The notes under the pieces: generated by a model
Told to the model about the DNA's origin: nothing
Databases searched by the model: none
The model's input: the letters and a program-made list of their open reading frames with translations, nothing else
Translations under genes and position numbers: made by a program
From: Numida meleagris
Taxonomy: Eukaryota > Chordata > Aves > Galliformes > Numididae
Length of the DNA: 64,000 nt
Reading direction: 5' to 3'
Assembly (NCBI RefSeq): GCF_002078875.1
Contig: NC_034409.1
Coordinates: 61,343,874 to 61,407,873, forward strand
Shown: positions 49,401-61,712 of the stretch, one piece after another
Layout: the number at the start of each line of letters is the position of its first letter
Position numbering within the stretch: position 1 is the first letter of the stretch

Positions 49401-50944
49401 TACTTGATAGCTAAAATTGGTATTTTTTTTTTTAAGTTCCCAAAGTTCTTTATATCTTGATTTGTGATCTTTTGAGATGGTTTCTGGTTTCTTAAGTAGA
49501 ATTCCTTTCTTTTTTTCCGTCAGTGTTCAACTAGCTGCTGGGAGATGAATAGCACAATTGTTCTTATGTCACTTGTGATATCGGAACCATCTGAATTGCA
49601 CAAGTTCAGGTGTTCTTTTTTTTTTTTTGCAACAGATTATGCCCTAAGGCGCACACAGATGTATCCAAGCTACGTATGTATATGACCAACATGGGAACAA
49701 GAGCCCCATTTTTCCTGGAGATTTTTATAATGGTTCATATTCAAGGCACAGTTTATGTTAACTTTATCATTGCAAGTGATTTATACATTTTCTGAACGGC
49801 TCTCAATCAGGTCTGCAGCAGTAGAGCACTAACATATAAATTGTAGGGAAGTGTTTCACCACTTTGACAATCAACTCTCTGGGGAAAAAAAACAACCCAT
49901 GAAAACTAGAAAACCAAAACCAACAACAAAAAAACACATAGCTGTTGTCTTAATAGCATATTCCCACTAATCATCATTTTCTACTTGTTCTTGATGCATC
50001 TTTAATTTCCACATCCCATAGATAGTACCAGTGTTTACTATTACAATGATTTTAGTCCCCTTATTAGTACAATTCAGTCTCTGCAACAAATGAAGAACAG
50101 TTGGTATTGCAATAATGTGGCAAATTTTCAACATATGCAGAATAAAGCAGAATCAATTCAGTATGAAACCACCCACTTATTAGGAAGTCCTGAACTTAGC
50201 ACATATTTTTAATGTACTTCTTGGACGGAATTTGATTACAAAAAGTGCTCTATTTCCACTCTGATTAATCTTATATAACTTGGCATCACTGTCTCATCTT
50301 GCTGGTACTGGTTTTATGCGGCTTCATATGAAGTGATTATCAGGGAACTCTTCTGGTTAAAGTAATTTAGCAAAAAAGGTTAATTTTCATCTGAATGTGT
50401 TAACAGAAGGACTGAGTGAAATAAGATTGGAATATAACCTTAGAACTGTAAAGATGTTTTTATTACTGGAAAACGTGGATTGTAATGAATTCTAGAATAA
50501 AATAAATCTTGCTTCTGCTAACAATAAATCATTTATTTCATGCTTAAAATGTCTATTTCCAGGGCAGAGTCTGGACAGAAGTAAGAGATCATGATAGAGT
50601 TTTCTTTTCAATTTTATAAACTGACTAAAAATATGCTTTGGTTTCTCAAGATTTGCATACTTGAGTGAGCACTGAGGAAGGGAATAAAGAAGGCTTTTCT
50701 CAAATCCTGCTTGTGGAACTGAAGGATTTATTTATTCAAGAACTTTTAATGTGAAATGTAGACTAGTTTTGATCCCCTGGACAGATTACTCAATTTTTTT
50801 CAGCCTTCCCACTTGGCTTTCTACATTCTCCCACAGTATGCAAATAGAGAGATAATACATCTGAACAAAATGTTGCATCTTTCTTTGCTTTGTCAGTCTG
50901 CTGAGGTACTCAAGAAGATCTAGCAGGCCTCTGTGGTGAGAGCT

Positions 50945-51595
50945 AGGTTTCAAAGAGAACATGAACCAGCAGTGTGCCTGGGTGGCCAAGAAAGCCAATG
51001 GCATCCTAGCTTGTATCAGAAATAGTAAAGCCAGCAGGAGCAGGGAGGTGGTCATTTGTCTGTGCTCAGTACTGAAGAGGCTGCACCTTGAGAACTATGC
51101 TATGTTCTGAGGCCCTCAACACAAGAAAGACATTGAGGCCCTGGAGTTTGTCCAAAGAAGGCCCACAGAGTTAATGAGGGGTCTGGAGCACAAGTCTTAG
51201 AGGAGCGGCTGAGGGAACTGGGATTATTCAGTCTGGAGAAGAGGAGGCTCAGGGGAGACCTTATCGCTCTCTACAGTGACCTGAAAGGAGATTGTGGTGA
51301 GGTTGGGGTTGGCCTCTTCTCCAAGTTAATTAGCGAAAGGGCAAGAGGGAATGTTCTCAAGTTGTGCCAAGGGAGATTCAGTTTGCATATTAGGAAGAGT
51401 CTCTTCTCAGAAGGAGGGGTGATGCATTGGAACAGGCTGCCCAGGGATGTAGCGGCGTCACTGTCACTGGAGGTGCTCAAGAAAAGGGTAGGTATGGCAC
51501 TGATGTATGTGGTTAGTGGGTATGGTGGGGATGGGTTGGTGGTTGGGCTTGATTATATTACAGGTCTTTTCAAGCCTTTATAATTCTGCGAGAGC
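50945..51595 (+). mobile_element. CR1 LINE 3' part, 0.65 kb
   Basis: Sense relative to ERC1. It starts within ORF2 (codons for [24 protein letters not shown] sequence) and continues through the [17 protein letters not shown] region. It includes the C-terminal HWNRLPRDVAASLSLEVLKK motif (frame 51362-51583) and ends with gtcttttcaagcctttataa. Frames are interrupted. Confidence 0.92.
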
Positions 51596-52007
51596 TGCCA
51601 GCAGTGAATTGGATGAGCAGTGAATCAGGGATTACTTGAAAGAACTCAATCTGTACAAGACCGCAGGATGAATCTGAGGGTGATGAGATTGCTGGCTGAT
51701 GCCACTGGGAGTTTCATTTATTTCTTCTTTATAAGACAGTGGAAATTGGGAAGGAGTCTCAAGCAACTGTGGAAAAGTAAATGTTGCAGTCTTCAAAATA
51801 AGTCAAAGGATGATCTGTGGAAATACAAACTGGTGTGTCTCACTTTAGTCCCTGAGAATACTGTGTGAGTCCTTTTGGAACACATTTCTGCACACGTGAA
51901 TGACAACAGTCAGCATGGAGTTACCAGGGATAAATAATATCTTGCTGCCTTTTCTGCTAAAAATGTCTGTATTTGTGGATTAGGAAGGAGCAGTGGATAT
52001 CATTTAC

Positions 52008-52815
52008 ACAGAATCACAGAGTTGCAGGAGTTGGAAGGGACCTCAAGTGATCATTGAGTCCAACTCCCCTGCTAGAGCAGGTCCCTTACAATAGGTTGCA
52101 CAGGTAGGTGTCCAGTCCGCTCTTGAGTATCTTCACAGAAGGAGACTCCACAACCTCTCTGGGCAACCTGTTCCAGTGCTCCGTCACCCTTAGTGTAAAG
52201 AAGTTCTTCTGCATGCTTGTACAGAACTTCCTATGTACGAATTGTAGGTCATTACTCCTTGTTGCATCACTACATGTCACCAAGAGGAGCCTGGCCTCAG
52301 CCATTTGCCTCCCACCTCCCTTTAGATATTTATAAACATTTATCAGATCCCTTCTCAGTCTTCCCCAGGCTAGACAGACCCAGGTTAATGGTCCTGCAGG
52401 CCCTGACAACATTCCTATATTATTCCCAGGTGGACAAGCCCTTTTTCCACATCTCATGGACCTTGTTCTTTCCTTTTAGCTTTTCCATGAGTTCCTTGCT
52501 CATCCACGCAGGCCTCTTGCCACCTTTCCCCAATTTCTTACTCTTAGGGATGCACCGATCTTGAGCTTGGAAGAAGTGATGTTTAAGCACCAACCAGCTC
52601 GCATGGGCCCCCTTACCTGCTAACACTCTAGCCCGTGGGATACCTTCAAGTAGGTCTTTGAAGAGGTCAAAGTCAGATCTCCTGAAATCCAGAGTAGCAA
52701 TCCTACTTATTACTTTACTTCTTCCACACGAGATCTTGAACTCCACTGTCTCATGATTGCCTTTAACAAGTCTTTTATCACTAACTCCCACAATATTTTT
52801 CTAATTCTGGTTGGA
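52008..52815 (-). mobile_element. CR1 LINE with internally deleted reverse transcriptase
   Basis: On the minus strand, the first part (52791-52420, 123 codons) encodes the ORF2 linker between endonuclease and RT: DLLEGIPRARVLAGKGAHAS, SWLVLKHHFFQAQDRC and RPAWMSKELMEKLKG. Immediately after it comes the ORF2 C-terminal end (52457-52086: RDLINVYKYLKGGGRQ, then [18 protein letters not shown]) and the 3' UTR. The RT palm with FADD is absent, so several hundred codons are deleted at about 52400-52440. The copy lies antisense to ERC1. Confidence 0.88.
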
Positions 52816-52899
52816 ACACTATGGTCTAAATGGTTGGACAGCCTGATCAGTAAAAGGCTCGTTGCATGACTGGACTCAGGGTTGTGATTAATGCATTAA

Positions 52900-53400
52900 C
52901 CTCTGCTCCATTGATTGTAACAAGCTGAATCCTGTTTAACATCTTTATCAGCTTTCTGGATGGAGGTGACATGGTCAGCTTTCATTAAGGTTGCAGGTGG
53001 CACCAAACTAGGGAGACTAGTTGACCTGTTTTAGAGCAGAACTGCTATTCGGAGGATATGAGGCAGGAATGAGCAGGCAGAAATCTTAAGAGATTCAACA
53101 GCCTGATGTTTAGCAAGCTGAATGAGAGCCAGGAGTGTGCCCTGGCAGTGGAGGAGGAGGCTGTGGTGAATAGATTAAGTGAAGTGATTGTCTCCTTCAT
53201 CTTGGCACTTGTTAAACCACATGTAGAATACTGTATCTAGCTTTTAGCTGCTTGATAGCAAGAAGACGTATACTGGAGTGAGTTCCTTGTAGGGGTACCA
53301 AGCTGGATAGTGGGTTCAAGCACAAGTCATGTGCAAAGAGGCTGAGAGAATGGATCTTCCTTACCCTGAAGAAGAGGAGGCTTTAGGCTTAGTTACAAAA
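52900..53400 (+). mobile_element. CR1 LINE, highly decayed RT-to-C-terminal fragment
   Basis: Traces of FNIFISFLDGG, then ggtggcaccaaactagggag (the position of the [10 protein letters not shown] motif, its two Asp codons mutated). Further on come MFSKLNESQECALAVE-like and YCI*LLAA-like pieces. No 3' UTR terminus is recognisable. It is older than the neighbouring CR1 copies, judged by decay. Confidence 0.7.
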
Positions 53401-54829
53401 GAAATGTAAACACATCCAGTAAATGCATTTTCTACAAGTCTTTTTCTAAATGGTTACAAAAATTGTGATTGTTTTGGGAAGATGTCTTTGCTTTTAGTTT
53501 TTGAATAAGCCTAGGTTGGTACTGAAAGGGAAGTGTACAGCTCCCGCCAAGCAGTGCTTTTATCTCTTTTGTTTATCTTCTTGAGATGATGAAGAGAAAA
53601 AAAGCTTATAAAATCTTTAGTGAAAGAAGGTATTATTCTTAGTCTGTAAGGCTGTTGCTATTATGAGTCAAGTTTTCCAGTTGTCAAAGTCTTCAGAGTA
53701 ACACTAGATCTTTTGTTCTTCCATAGCAATTGAGCTTCCCATATCAGTTTAGCTGGAAAAACACTCCATATTTTATAGTAGTACTAAGTGGACTTTCACA
53801 ACAAAAGTATTGCATCCCAAAACTGTATTGAAGACAGTGGTACAAGTGAGACTGGAACATTTCTGCTTTCATTTCCAGTATTACTGATGTGATCTTGCTG
53901 GACACACTGGTGCCTACAGAGAATGTCAGCTGCCCAGACTTTGCTGCAGATTCTGCATGTCAGCGACTGGAGTGTTCTCTTCTGGTCTGATAGCCAAGGG
54001 CATCCATACCTTGCTTGTTAAAAGTAAAATGAAAGTGGGTCAGGTATGGCAATTGCTATTGTACTGTTCTGGCACTACGTTCGTTTTCTTCATCAGTCAT
54101 GCAGGCTTTCCCGAGAGGAGTCTTAATCCAGGTACATTAGATATAGACTGGTTCCACGTCTTAATGTTTGACAGTATTCCCAGAAATCCAAGGTTAGTTA
54201 TAAAAATATAATTCGTACCTTTCCAAATCCTTCATTAAGGACATATATCATTTTGATTTTATTTTGTCTCCCAGCTTTTTATTTATTTTATAAATGTAGT
54301 CTAATGTCTTCACTAGGTGCATTTTTTCTCAGAATCTTTATGATTTTAGTGTTAACACCTACGTGAGAAAACTTGTGTTTCAAAGCACTGAGCAAATGCT
54401 CGTGACTATCATTTATTTTTAAATGTGTCTGAAGGAGGAAGTTATTCTGAAGGTACAGAGGGTGACAGGGCGTTTAAATTATTAATCAAAATGTAGACAT
54501 ATCTGTATGACAGTGTATTGAGCCTTGTGCTGTCACTCGATCTCTGGTTTGTTGTTTGCTTTTTTTTTTTTTTTTCACTTGGAGAAAAGCATTCAGTCTG
54601 CATGGCAGTTCTGTAGCTGCTCTGCCTCTGGCTTACTGTTCAATTTCAATTCAGGTCAGACCATCTTCGTGTGAGCTTTTTCAGTAGTCTTGCCTTCCAT
54701 GTTTCCTTAGGGTTTTCTCTAGGACAAACTTACAGTTTATTTTTTCAGAGTACAGTTAACCATTTTATCTTGATCTAGCTTTTGTAGTTCTTCATTTGCT
54801 ATCAGTTTAGACAATTTATCACATACATG

Positions 54830-55230
54830 TCCTTGTTTGGGCTTGTTTAGTTTAGAGAAGAGAAGGCTCCGGGGAGACCTCATTGTGGCCTTCCAATACT
54901 TGAAGGGAGCGTATAAACAGGAGGGGGATCGATTGTTTGTGAGGGTAGATAGCGATAGGACAAGGGGGAATGGTTTTAAGCTGAGACAGGGGAGATTTAG
55001 GTTAGATATTAGGAGGAAGTTTTTCACACAGAGGGTGGTGACACACTGGAACAGGTTGCCCAGGGAGGTTGTGGATGCCCCATCCCTGGTGGCGTTCAAG
55101 GCCAGACTGGACGTGGCTCTGGGCAGCCTGCTCTAGTGGTTGGCGACCCTGCACACAGCAGGGGGGGTTGAGACCTGATGGTCTTTGAGGTCCTTTTCAA
55201 CCCAGGCCATTCTATGATTCTATGATTCAT
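54830..55230 (+). mobile_element. CR1 LINE 3' end, well preserved
   Basis: A 400-bp 5'-truncated copy. A 99-codon open frame (54837-55136) is an undamaged ORF2 C-terminus: [20 protein letters not shown], then [20 protein letters not shown], then [14 protein letters not shown], ending VALGSLL. The 3' UTR follows with the typical terminus: aggccattctatgattctat is a tandem 8-mer ending. It is the least decayed CR1 in the window and so probably the youngest. Orientation is sense with respect to ERC1. Confidence 0.95.
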
Positions 55231-55744
55231 ATTTTAAATGTTGAAAACACAAATTTTTAAAACTTTTTATAACAAATGTAATCGTTAAGCATATTACATT
55301 TTTTATCTTAATAAGATAATATTTAATAAATATCTAATTTTAACTCAGTTGATTTTTGTAGTAAGCTGGTTTATCTGAATTATCAGTACATTTAGTTTCT
55401 GGATGTTGGAAAAGAAGTCTTTATCAGTGCCCCTGAATGTACACAATATGTCGGAGATGACAGCTTGTCCGACTTCAGTGTTAGCCTTTAGATTTGCTTT
55501 CGTCTAGATGATCTGATTCGCTCACTTATTTTCAGTGGGCTTTGTTTCCGTCTTTCTAATTTCCCAACCTTCCGGTTCCAAGCTTTGGTCATCTTCTTGA
55601 TTTTTAGCCTGTGAGCAGCATAGAAGATACAAACTGTTTCATTTATCTCAAATGGGATAAACCGCATTCACCTTACGTTCTAGCCAATTTTCTTATTTTG
55701 TCCTGGTGCTGCTCGATCATGGATAGCTAAAGACTCTTTTTCCA

Positions 55745-56670
55745 TGACCCATTGGGGTGGGCTAACCTTGGTTGGCCACCAAGCCACACTGTAACTGCCC
55801 CTCTGCAGCAGAAAGGGGAAAAGTGAGATGAATGCTCATGGGTTGATATAAGGACAGGGAGATCATTCACCAATTACTGTCATGGGCAAAACGGACTCAG
55901 ATTGGGGAAAAATAATTTGATCTGTTGCCAGTTAAAAATAGAATAGGATGATGTGAAACATTCAGAACTAAAGAACGCCTTCCCTCTATTCCCAGCTTGT
56001 TTCCAGGCTTGAATTTCTTCCTTCCTGACTCTCATACTTCCCCCCGTCAAGCGGTGCAGAGTGATAGTGAAGGGTACAGTCAGTCCATAATACTTCATCT
56101 TTGCTGCTTCTTCCTCCTCACACTTCTCCCTGCTCCAGCATGGAGTCTCTTCCTCAGTATGCAATCCTACATTAATTGCTCCAGCTTGGATCCTTCCCAC
56201 AGGCTGCAGTTCTTCAAGAACGTTTTCAGCATGAATTGTTCCCGTGGAGTACAGTCCTTCAGGAACAGATTGTTCCAGCCTGGGACCCCTGTGGGCTGCA
56301 TTTCCTACCAGAAAACCTACTCCAGCATGGGCTCCTCTCCACGGGCCTCAGTTCCTACCAGGCACCTGGTCCTGTGTGGGATGCAGCTTCATTCAGGGCA
56401 CATCCATCTGCTGTGGCGTGGGATCCTCCACAGGCTTTGTTGTGGATATCTGCTCTGGCTTTGTTCTCTCCACAGGCTGCAGGGATACAGGCCGCTCTGC
56501 CACTGGCCTCTCCTGGGCTGCAGGGAACTTCTGCTTCATGCCTGGAACAACTCCTGTCCTTCTTCTGCACTGACCTTGCTGACTGCAAGGCTGTTTTTCT
56601 CACATTTTTCTCACTCCTGTCTCTCACAGCTGCTGCACAGTGTATTCAGACTGTCAGAAACACTTTTCAA
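55745..56670 (-). mobile_element. Avian ERV LTR-derived block with degenerate tandem repeats
   Basis: Starts near ccattggggtgggctaacct, then gttgatataaggacagggag, 'attcaccaattactgtcatg' and a C/T-rich middle. From about 56120 to 56520 a degenerate ~50-bp unit recurs (ctccagcatgg..., ...ggctgcagttc...). It ends in ctgtctctcacagctgctgc. This matches the common avian LTR with internal Cys-codon-free, Gly/Leu-coding repeats; sense by the family layout is minus. The terminal dinucleotides and target duplication could not be fixed. Long plus-strand open frames here (228 codons at 55997-56683; 181 at 56176-56721) follow from the repeat period and are not genes. Confidence 0.65.
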
Positions 56671-57033
56671 GTTTACAAAGTAGATATACAACAATCTGAT
56701 TTTTGCATCTTTTACTACTAATGTTGAATGTGTATTGTTTCAGTTTCCTTATGACGACTGTCTCATAAAAATGGTAGTTTGCACATGTACCTTGCAAGTC
56801 TTACACCTTATGCTTCTTCTTTTCAGATATAACTTTCAGTTGGATTTTGGAATCTTGATGTTGATCAGGAACTGCAGACCTTATAATGTTGTTGTTGTTG
56901 TTTCTTTCTTCTTTTCTTCTTTTTTTTTTCCCTTTTATTTTTAGACCTTAAGGCCATTCTCTGCTTCTTAATTTCCTTTCTGACTCTGGCTCTAAAAATT
57001 TGACATTCTGTTTATTTTCTACTGAATATGTTT

Positions 57034-57115
57034 ATATGTACGTACATATGTATGTACGTTATATAAAAAAACTTGCATTTGTTTTAAAACAATATTTTAA
57101 AATATTGTTTTAAAA
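57034..57115. repeat. Two adjacent perfect palindromes (16 bp and 34 bp)
   Basis: 57034-57049 (atatgtacgtacatat) and 57082-57115 are each identical to their reverse complement. The second has two 17-base arms with no spacer (left arm ttttaaaacaatatttt). Both are AT-rich and could extrude as cruciforms. Confidence 0.95.
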
Positions 57116-58939
57116 TCTATTAAAATCTATTTAGCTTGTCTCATTGTTAAATCGGCTGTATTTTTTCATCTTTGTCTGTCTTATTCCTTTTGCTTTTGTC
57201 CCTTTTTGGTTTCACTGTATTCTGGTGAAATTAGTTTGTAGGTAGGCAGTTTCAGTTCCTTTACTCAGCTTGTTCATACAAGTTTTACTGTTCTCTCTTG
57301 CGCTTCTGAATTCTTCCGTTTGCATTTATAGGCTTTAATTTGTTCAAGTGGCAGCTCAGTGTTGCGTTGTTAAAGTTCACCTACCACTAGCACCCAAATA
57401 CAAATACACTGTTGCAATCTCACCCCATTCTGCATATTGCCTGTCTGCACCTGCTTAAATATTTGTCTCTGAGATCTGCTCAGCAGCTCAGCTTAGCGAA
57501 TCTGTTCAAAGAGCCTTTCTTCCTTCCGTATAGTACTGAGGCCATGGCACTTATTGACTCCGAGGGTATCTTTACTTTTTTTTTTTTTCTGAGAACTTCA
57601 TTTTTAATGCCAGAAATTCTAGTGGTGGAGATGCTCAGTCTTCTAAACTTTCTAAATTAAAGTAGGAGTTTCGTGTATCCAAGATGTATACATCTTTCCC
57701 TGCTTTTTTTTTTTTCTTCCATTTATAATCCTTGTTTAGGAAACAGACTATTCCAATAAAATAAACTACTGTTGTAAAGAATGTGAGCAACAGAGGGAGC
57801 ATGTTATAAATGTTTAAAGTTACTGGGTTGTTTTGGACCCTTGAGTTATCCACCCTCAGGGACCTCTTTCAAGAGACAGGATTTGAAAGTTTTCCCTCAG
57901 CTATTGCTCGAGAAATTAAAACATTTTGCTCCACAACTGCTCCAGGAGAAGGGGTATTTATGATGTTTGCAAGTACCAGAAAGAAGATCCAATATAGATT
58001 TCTTCCCTGTTCTAAGAGGTCTGAGTATCTCTCACTTGACATTCAAGCACATGATGACGATATTGCTAATGATGCTAAAGTCCCTCCAATGGAAAGATTG
58101 ATTTATTCATTCATTCATCTCTCTCAACTTGCAGGATGTTTATTCCTGTGCAGCAATTAAAGTTATGCTAATACAATTGTTCAAGGTTGTTGCTTATCAG
58201 TTCAAAGTGTTTCCCTCCAGTTGCTCTGTAGCACCAAGTATTTTTCCTGGGATTCTTTAATTGCCAACTGTCTTTGAAGAGGATGATACCCATAGTTGGA
58301 TGACTTAATAAAAGGGAAAGTGCTGATTGTATTCTGCTCTTTGTATTTCCTTGCTGTTGTTTGGTTCTCCAGGGCCTTAGTGACGTAGTATCAGTAGTCT
58401 TCTGCAAAGCCTGGTATGCACATCATTGTTCCATGACTATATGCAGACCTATCTGATGTTAGATGTAGACACTGCTGCCACTACTATGTTTTGTGTCAAC
58501 AAATAAAGTGTAGAATCCGTATCTCCCATGTGGAGATAGATGCACAACTTTTGATATTGACTAACACCAAATTTGTCAGCTGTCTACCTGCCAAGAGTGC
58601 CTTATCTGATTTGTTTCGTTCTGCTTGAAGGGGTCAGTGCCACATGAAAGACTTGTACACGCTAGTGGATATTTTGACATCGATACTTGTTTAATCAGTG
58701 TGAATGAATGCAGAAGGGAGATTCACTCATCTGTAAGTGGATGCCACATGTATGTATGAATTAAATTCCCCCTTGCTTGAGGTCCTTAACATTCTGAGAT
58801 TTGGAATTGAGGAGTATATTAGTTGTCCTACCATACAGGACTTCCTAAATATCTGTATCTTATTTGCATACCTGTGTCATATCCAACTTTATTCTGTGTT
58901 GCAATCACCTTTTTTTTTTTTCCTCTTTGATACTAATAA

Positions 58940-60235
58940 GGGGGGTTACTGACACTGTCCTGAACTGTAAAAAGGCAAACATCATGCCCATCCTCAAGAC
59001 AAGAAAGAGGATACAGGAAACTGTAGAAAAGTTACATAGCAGATCCTCTTGGAAGCCACATATAAACATGTGAAGGACAACAGGGTGACTGAGAGCTGTA
59101 TGCATAATTTTACCAAAGGCATATCACGCCTGACTAACCTGATGATCTTCTCTTGTGAGATGACTGCCTCAATGGGTGAAGGGAATGCAGTGGATGTTTA
59201 CCTGGACTTAAGCAAGCCCTCTGACACTGTCTTCCATCATATCCTTATTGCCCAATTGGCAAGTATGTGTCAAATATGTGCTCTTGTATGCCCAGGCTGC
59301 CAGGCTTAAAGGATGGTCATCAGCAGCAGCACAAAATCAAACTGATGCCTGGTTAATAGCAGTGAGCCATACTTGGGTCAGTACTGTTTAGTGTCTGTAT
59401 TAATGAGCTGGGTAATAGGATGCCACAGATTTGCATATGCTACATTGTGGGTAACACTTGACATACTGAAGGGCAGGACTGCTCTTTGGAGGGACCTTAA
59501 AAGGCAGGAAAAAATGGGAAAAATCTTCACAAAGTTTGGTAAAGGCTAGTGCAAAATCCCACATGTGGAGTGAGAGAACTCCATACACTCATGTGGTCTG
59601 AAGTTGACAGGCTACAAAGCAGTTTTCTGTTGAGGGACCTATGAGTCCAGATGAACATCAAAGTGAGCTTGGATCAGCAGTGTGCCCTTGTGGTGAAGAA
59701 GGCCAACTATATACTGTTGTATATTAGCAAGAGCATAATAGCTGATTCAAGGAAACAATCATTACTTCTTTTCAGCACTTGAGACCGTGTCTAGAGTACC
59801 ATATCCAGGTTTCAGCTTTGCAGAATGAGATGGTGTTATTCCAGAGTGAGTCAAGTAGACAATCAAGGTAATCTGGGAACTATAGCATGCAGCATATGAG
59901 GGGAGCCTGGAGGAACTGGTTTTGTTCACTGTGGAGAAAAAAAGACTCAGGGCATCTTATTGTGTTCTTCAGCTACATAATGAGAAGGTGTGAAGAAGAT
60001 GGAGGCAGAATTCTCAGAGATGTTAGCAGAAGAGAACAAGCATTTTCACCACTAGAGTAATTAAATGTTCGAAGAGGCTCTCCAGCACCTCTAATGTTGG
60101 AGATATTCAGAGCTTGATTGTGCAAGCTGCTATGCAAGCAGAGTTCATTTCCCCGCTTTTAGCAGGTCACTGGATTAGATAAATTCCAGGTGTGCCTTCC
60201 AGCCCCTATTACTTTATGATTCTGTGTATCTGTAC
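58940..60235 (+). mobile_element. CR1 LINE, 1.3 kb old copy
   Basis: Sense to ERC1. It begins with codons for NCKKANIMPILKTRKRIQET (the ORF2 'W-K-KA-V-PIFKKG' region) and runs through FTKGISRLTNLMIFS and VDVYLDLSKPSDTVFHHILI (the F.KAFDTV.H motif, with SDTV). Frame breaks and the ORF2 C-terminal region follow. It ends with ccttccagcccctattactt and tatgattctg. The endonuclease half is missing and many stops interrupt it. Confidence 0.88.
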
Positions 60236-60958
60236 TCGCAAAATGTTTGTGTGTGCTTTTGAGGCACTATCTGATAAAACTCTTAACCTCCAATTTTGAT
60301 GGTGTGTGCATACCCACAGCGTGACTGTCCATGAAGACCACTTGAAAAGAAACTTTAGGTCACATGAAAGTTAAATTCATCCTTAAGTTCCTAATGCTCC
60401 CTCTAGATGTTAAACAGGCAAAACTTTAGCGCTGGAATTTTGTTGTGTCTTAGTTATAGCTTCTTATTTTACAAACTATAAACCTATTGAAGAAAATCCA
60501 GAAATAGTTCTGTATGATTTTGTTGCCGGTTCATGCCTATGCCAAACTGGTGAAAATAGGAAGCTGCCTAATTGCTGTTGGTTATTTTCCCTAACTAGTC
60601 AGTTTGGGCAGTTCACTAGTGACTAGTAGGTGTCTTGAATGTTTGTCATAGGCAATTTTCCACATACAGATCTTTTCTCTGCAGCTTACGCTCTGTGTTA
60701 ACTATGAAGAAAATAGAATTTAAATCTTCAGGTCTCTTGTAGTCATGGCTTGGGGAAGTAAAGATTTCTCAGCCTGTGAGCTAAAATCTGCCGATTTATC
60801 TGATGCCAGCTTCCCCACTGAAGTGTATTTCTTAGTGGAAGTAATTTTGGTAATAAATTAACTGGGATTTAGGGATAGTAAGTTTCAACCCTGTGCAACT
60901 TGGCTGAAATGTTGAAGTGCTACTGTGGCATTGTACCATGATCTGATTGTATTGTCAC

Positions 60959-61712
60959 TGTGGTGGGTTGGCTGTGGCTGGCAGCCAGGCCTCCACGCAG
61001 CTGCTCCAGTGGGGTGGGAAGGAAACAGGGAGACGAGGGGCGAGCAAGCTCGCAGGTCAAAATAAAGGCTGGAAAATCACTCACCAATTACTGCCGCTGC
61101 TAAAACAGACTAGACACAGGGAATTTAACTTAATTTAGTGCAAATTAACATAAAGATTTAATTACTGGGGAACAACAAAAAAAAGGCAAATCTTAAAAGT
61201 ACTTGGGGAAAGACATCTGTCTTCCTTTCCCAGGCTCTGCTTCCCTCCAGACACCTCTCCTCCCCCCTTTCTGGACTCCATTTCACTCCATCAGCCCCTC
61301 AGACACCTCTCCTTCCCACTCATTAGCACCACAGGCCGCATTCGGTCCGTTCAGTGAGGCAGCGGGTGGTGCAGGAGTTGCAGACAGGACAGAGCAGTTT
61401 CTCTCTACCACTCCTTCCTTCCTGCCATTTTCCTGTGTCCCGGTGTGGGTCCTTGACAAGCTCTGACCTGGCTACCATCTCCCTTCTCAGTTGTTCCGTG
61501 CTCTCTTCTCTCCTCTCTCCCTGTGACAGTTTCTGCCCTTTGTTATATGTGTTTTCACCAAGGTGCCCATGTGTGACTGGTGGGCTCCACTGTGGGCTTG
61601 CAGCGGAGCCACCAGATCCAATGGTATCTAGCACAGAGCAGCCCCAGCCTCCACCCCGGCCCACACCTGAACGCTTGTACGTGCTGCAGCTGGTGCTGGC
61701 TAATTGATGACA
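60959..61712 (-). mobile_element. Avian ERV LTR-derived block
   Basis: About 750 bp from tgtggtgggttggctgtggc to ggctaattgatgaca (TG...CA ends). It contains ctccagtggggtgggaagga, then atcactcaccaattactgcc. A C/T-rich middle follows, then tgttatatgtgttttcacca near the right end. It shares its arrangement with the block at 55745-56670, so it is probably the same broad ERVL-type LTR family; sense is inferred to be minus. No matching target duplication was found, so the ends are tentative. Confidence 0.6.

Noticed and set aside
55997..56721. Overlapping 228- and 181-codon open frames
   Set aside because: They lie inside an LTR-derived block whose ~50-bp degenerate repeats leave all three frames open; no gag/pol or cellular similarity.
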